DNA of 41,903 bases, taken from assembly GCA_045648165.1 (NCBI GenBank), contig JAZRNL010000009.1, forward strand, positions 1 through 41,903, in the 5' to 3' direction. Of this stretch, positions 41,884-41,903 are shown piece after piece. Position numbers and translations under genes: made by a program. Origin of the DNA: RGIG9115 sp045648165 (GTDB lineage Bacteria; Bacillota; Clostridia; UBA1381). The notes under the pieces are model-generated. The model was not told the origin of the DNA. It saw only the letters and a list, made by a program, of their open reading frames with translations, and made no database searches. Numbering within the stretch: the stretch's first letter is position 1; every line of letters starts with the position of its first letter.

Positions 41884-41903
41884 CTTTAAGGTGCTGTTTA
41901 AAA

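Overview
The window looks like chromosome from a low-G+C, probably spore-forming, anaerobic member of the Clostridia (Bacillota). The reasons are strong AGGAGG-type ribosome binding sites, frequent TTG starts, a SpoIIQ-like M23 protein behind a sigma-F-like promoter, a PPi-type phosphofructokinase, minCD without minE, and a C_GCAxxG_C_C redox protein. I cannot name a genus. Every protein gene I accept is on the + strand; only a tRNA-Pro and a tRNA-like element lie on the minus strand. I see no phage, transposon, CRISPR array or rRNA.

Layout. 1-1111: the end of a thioredoxin-reductase-like flavoprotein with an AhpF-type tandem thioredoxin domain at its C terminus. 1112-1630: a minus-strand RNA island with two promoter/tRNA/terminator units, one canonical tRNA-Pro(CGG) and one degenerate. 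1631-2386: spoIIQ-like. 2579-9556: dnaG, rpoD, prmA, a flavodiiron-like protein that has lost its iron ligands, rsmE and a PPi-type phosphofructokinase. 9633-14111: a four-gene ABC export system of GldA/GldF/GldG type plus a DUF4340-like protein. 14260-15912: an unrecognised protein with a His/Cys tail, then a short Ppx/GppA. 16060-19859: the aspartate pathway set (ACT regulator, hom, thrB, lysC), followed by rlmB and an ACT-UPF0210 pair. 22469-27195: a methyltransferase, ADP-ribose pyrophosphatase, zapA, a U32 protein and maf. 27214-32596: the cell-shape and division cluster mreB-mreC-mreD-PBP2-minC-minD. 32617-34398: mgsA, an Mrp-type P-loop ATPase and a C_GCAxxG_C_C protein. 34557-34874: an orphan AraC-type DNA-binding domain. 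34947-41883: carB behind a leader, then pheS and pheT.

Most of this is core housekeeping. The parts that deserve attention are: (i) the carB leader, where a good promoter, a 40-codon reading frame with a ribosome binding site and an intrinsic terminator overlapping the end of that frame suggest translation-coupled attenuation; (ii) a flavodiiron homologue in which all seven diiron ligand positions are changed while the flavodoxin half is intact; (iii) a tRNA-like element that appears to have its own promoter and terminator but a poorly pairing anticodon arm; (iv) a flavoprotein with the AhpF domain order reversed; and (v) an MreB with altered nucleotide-binding loops.
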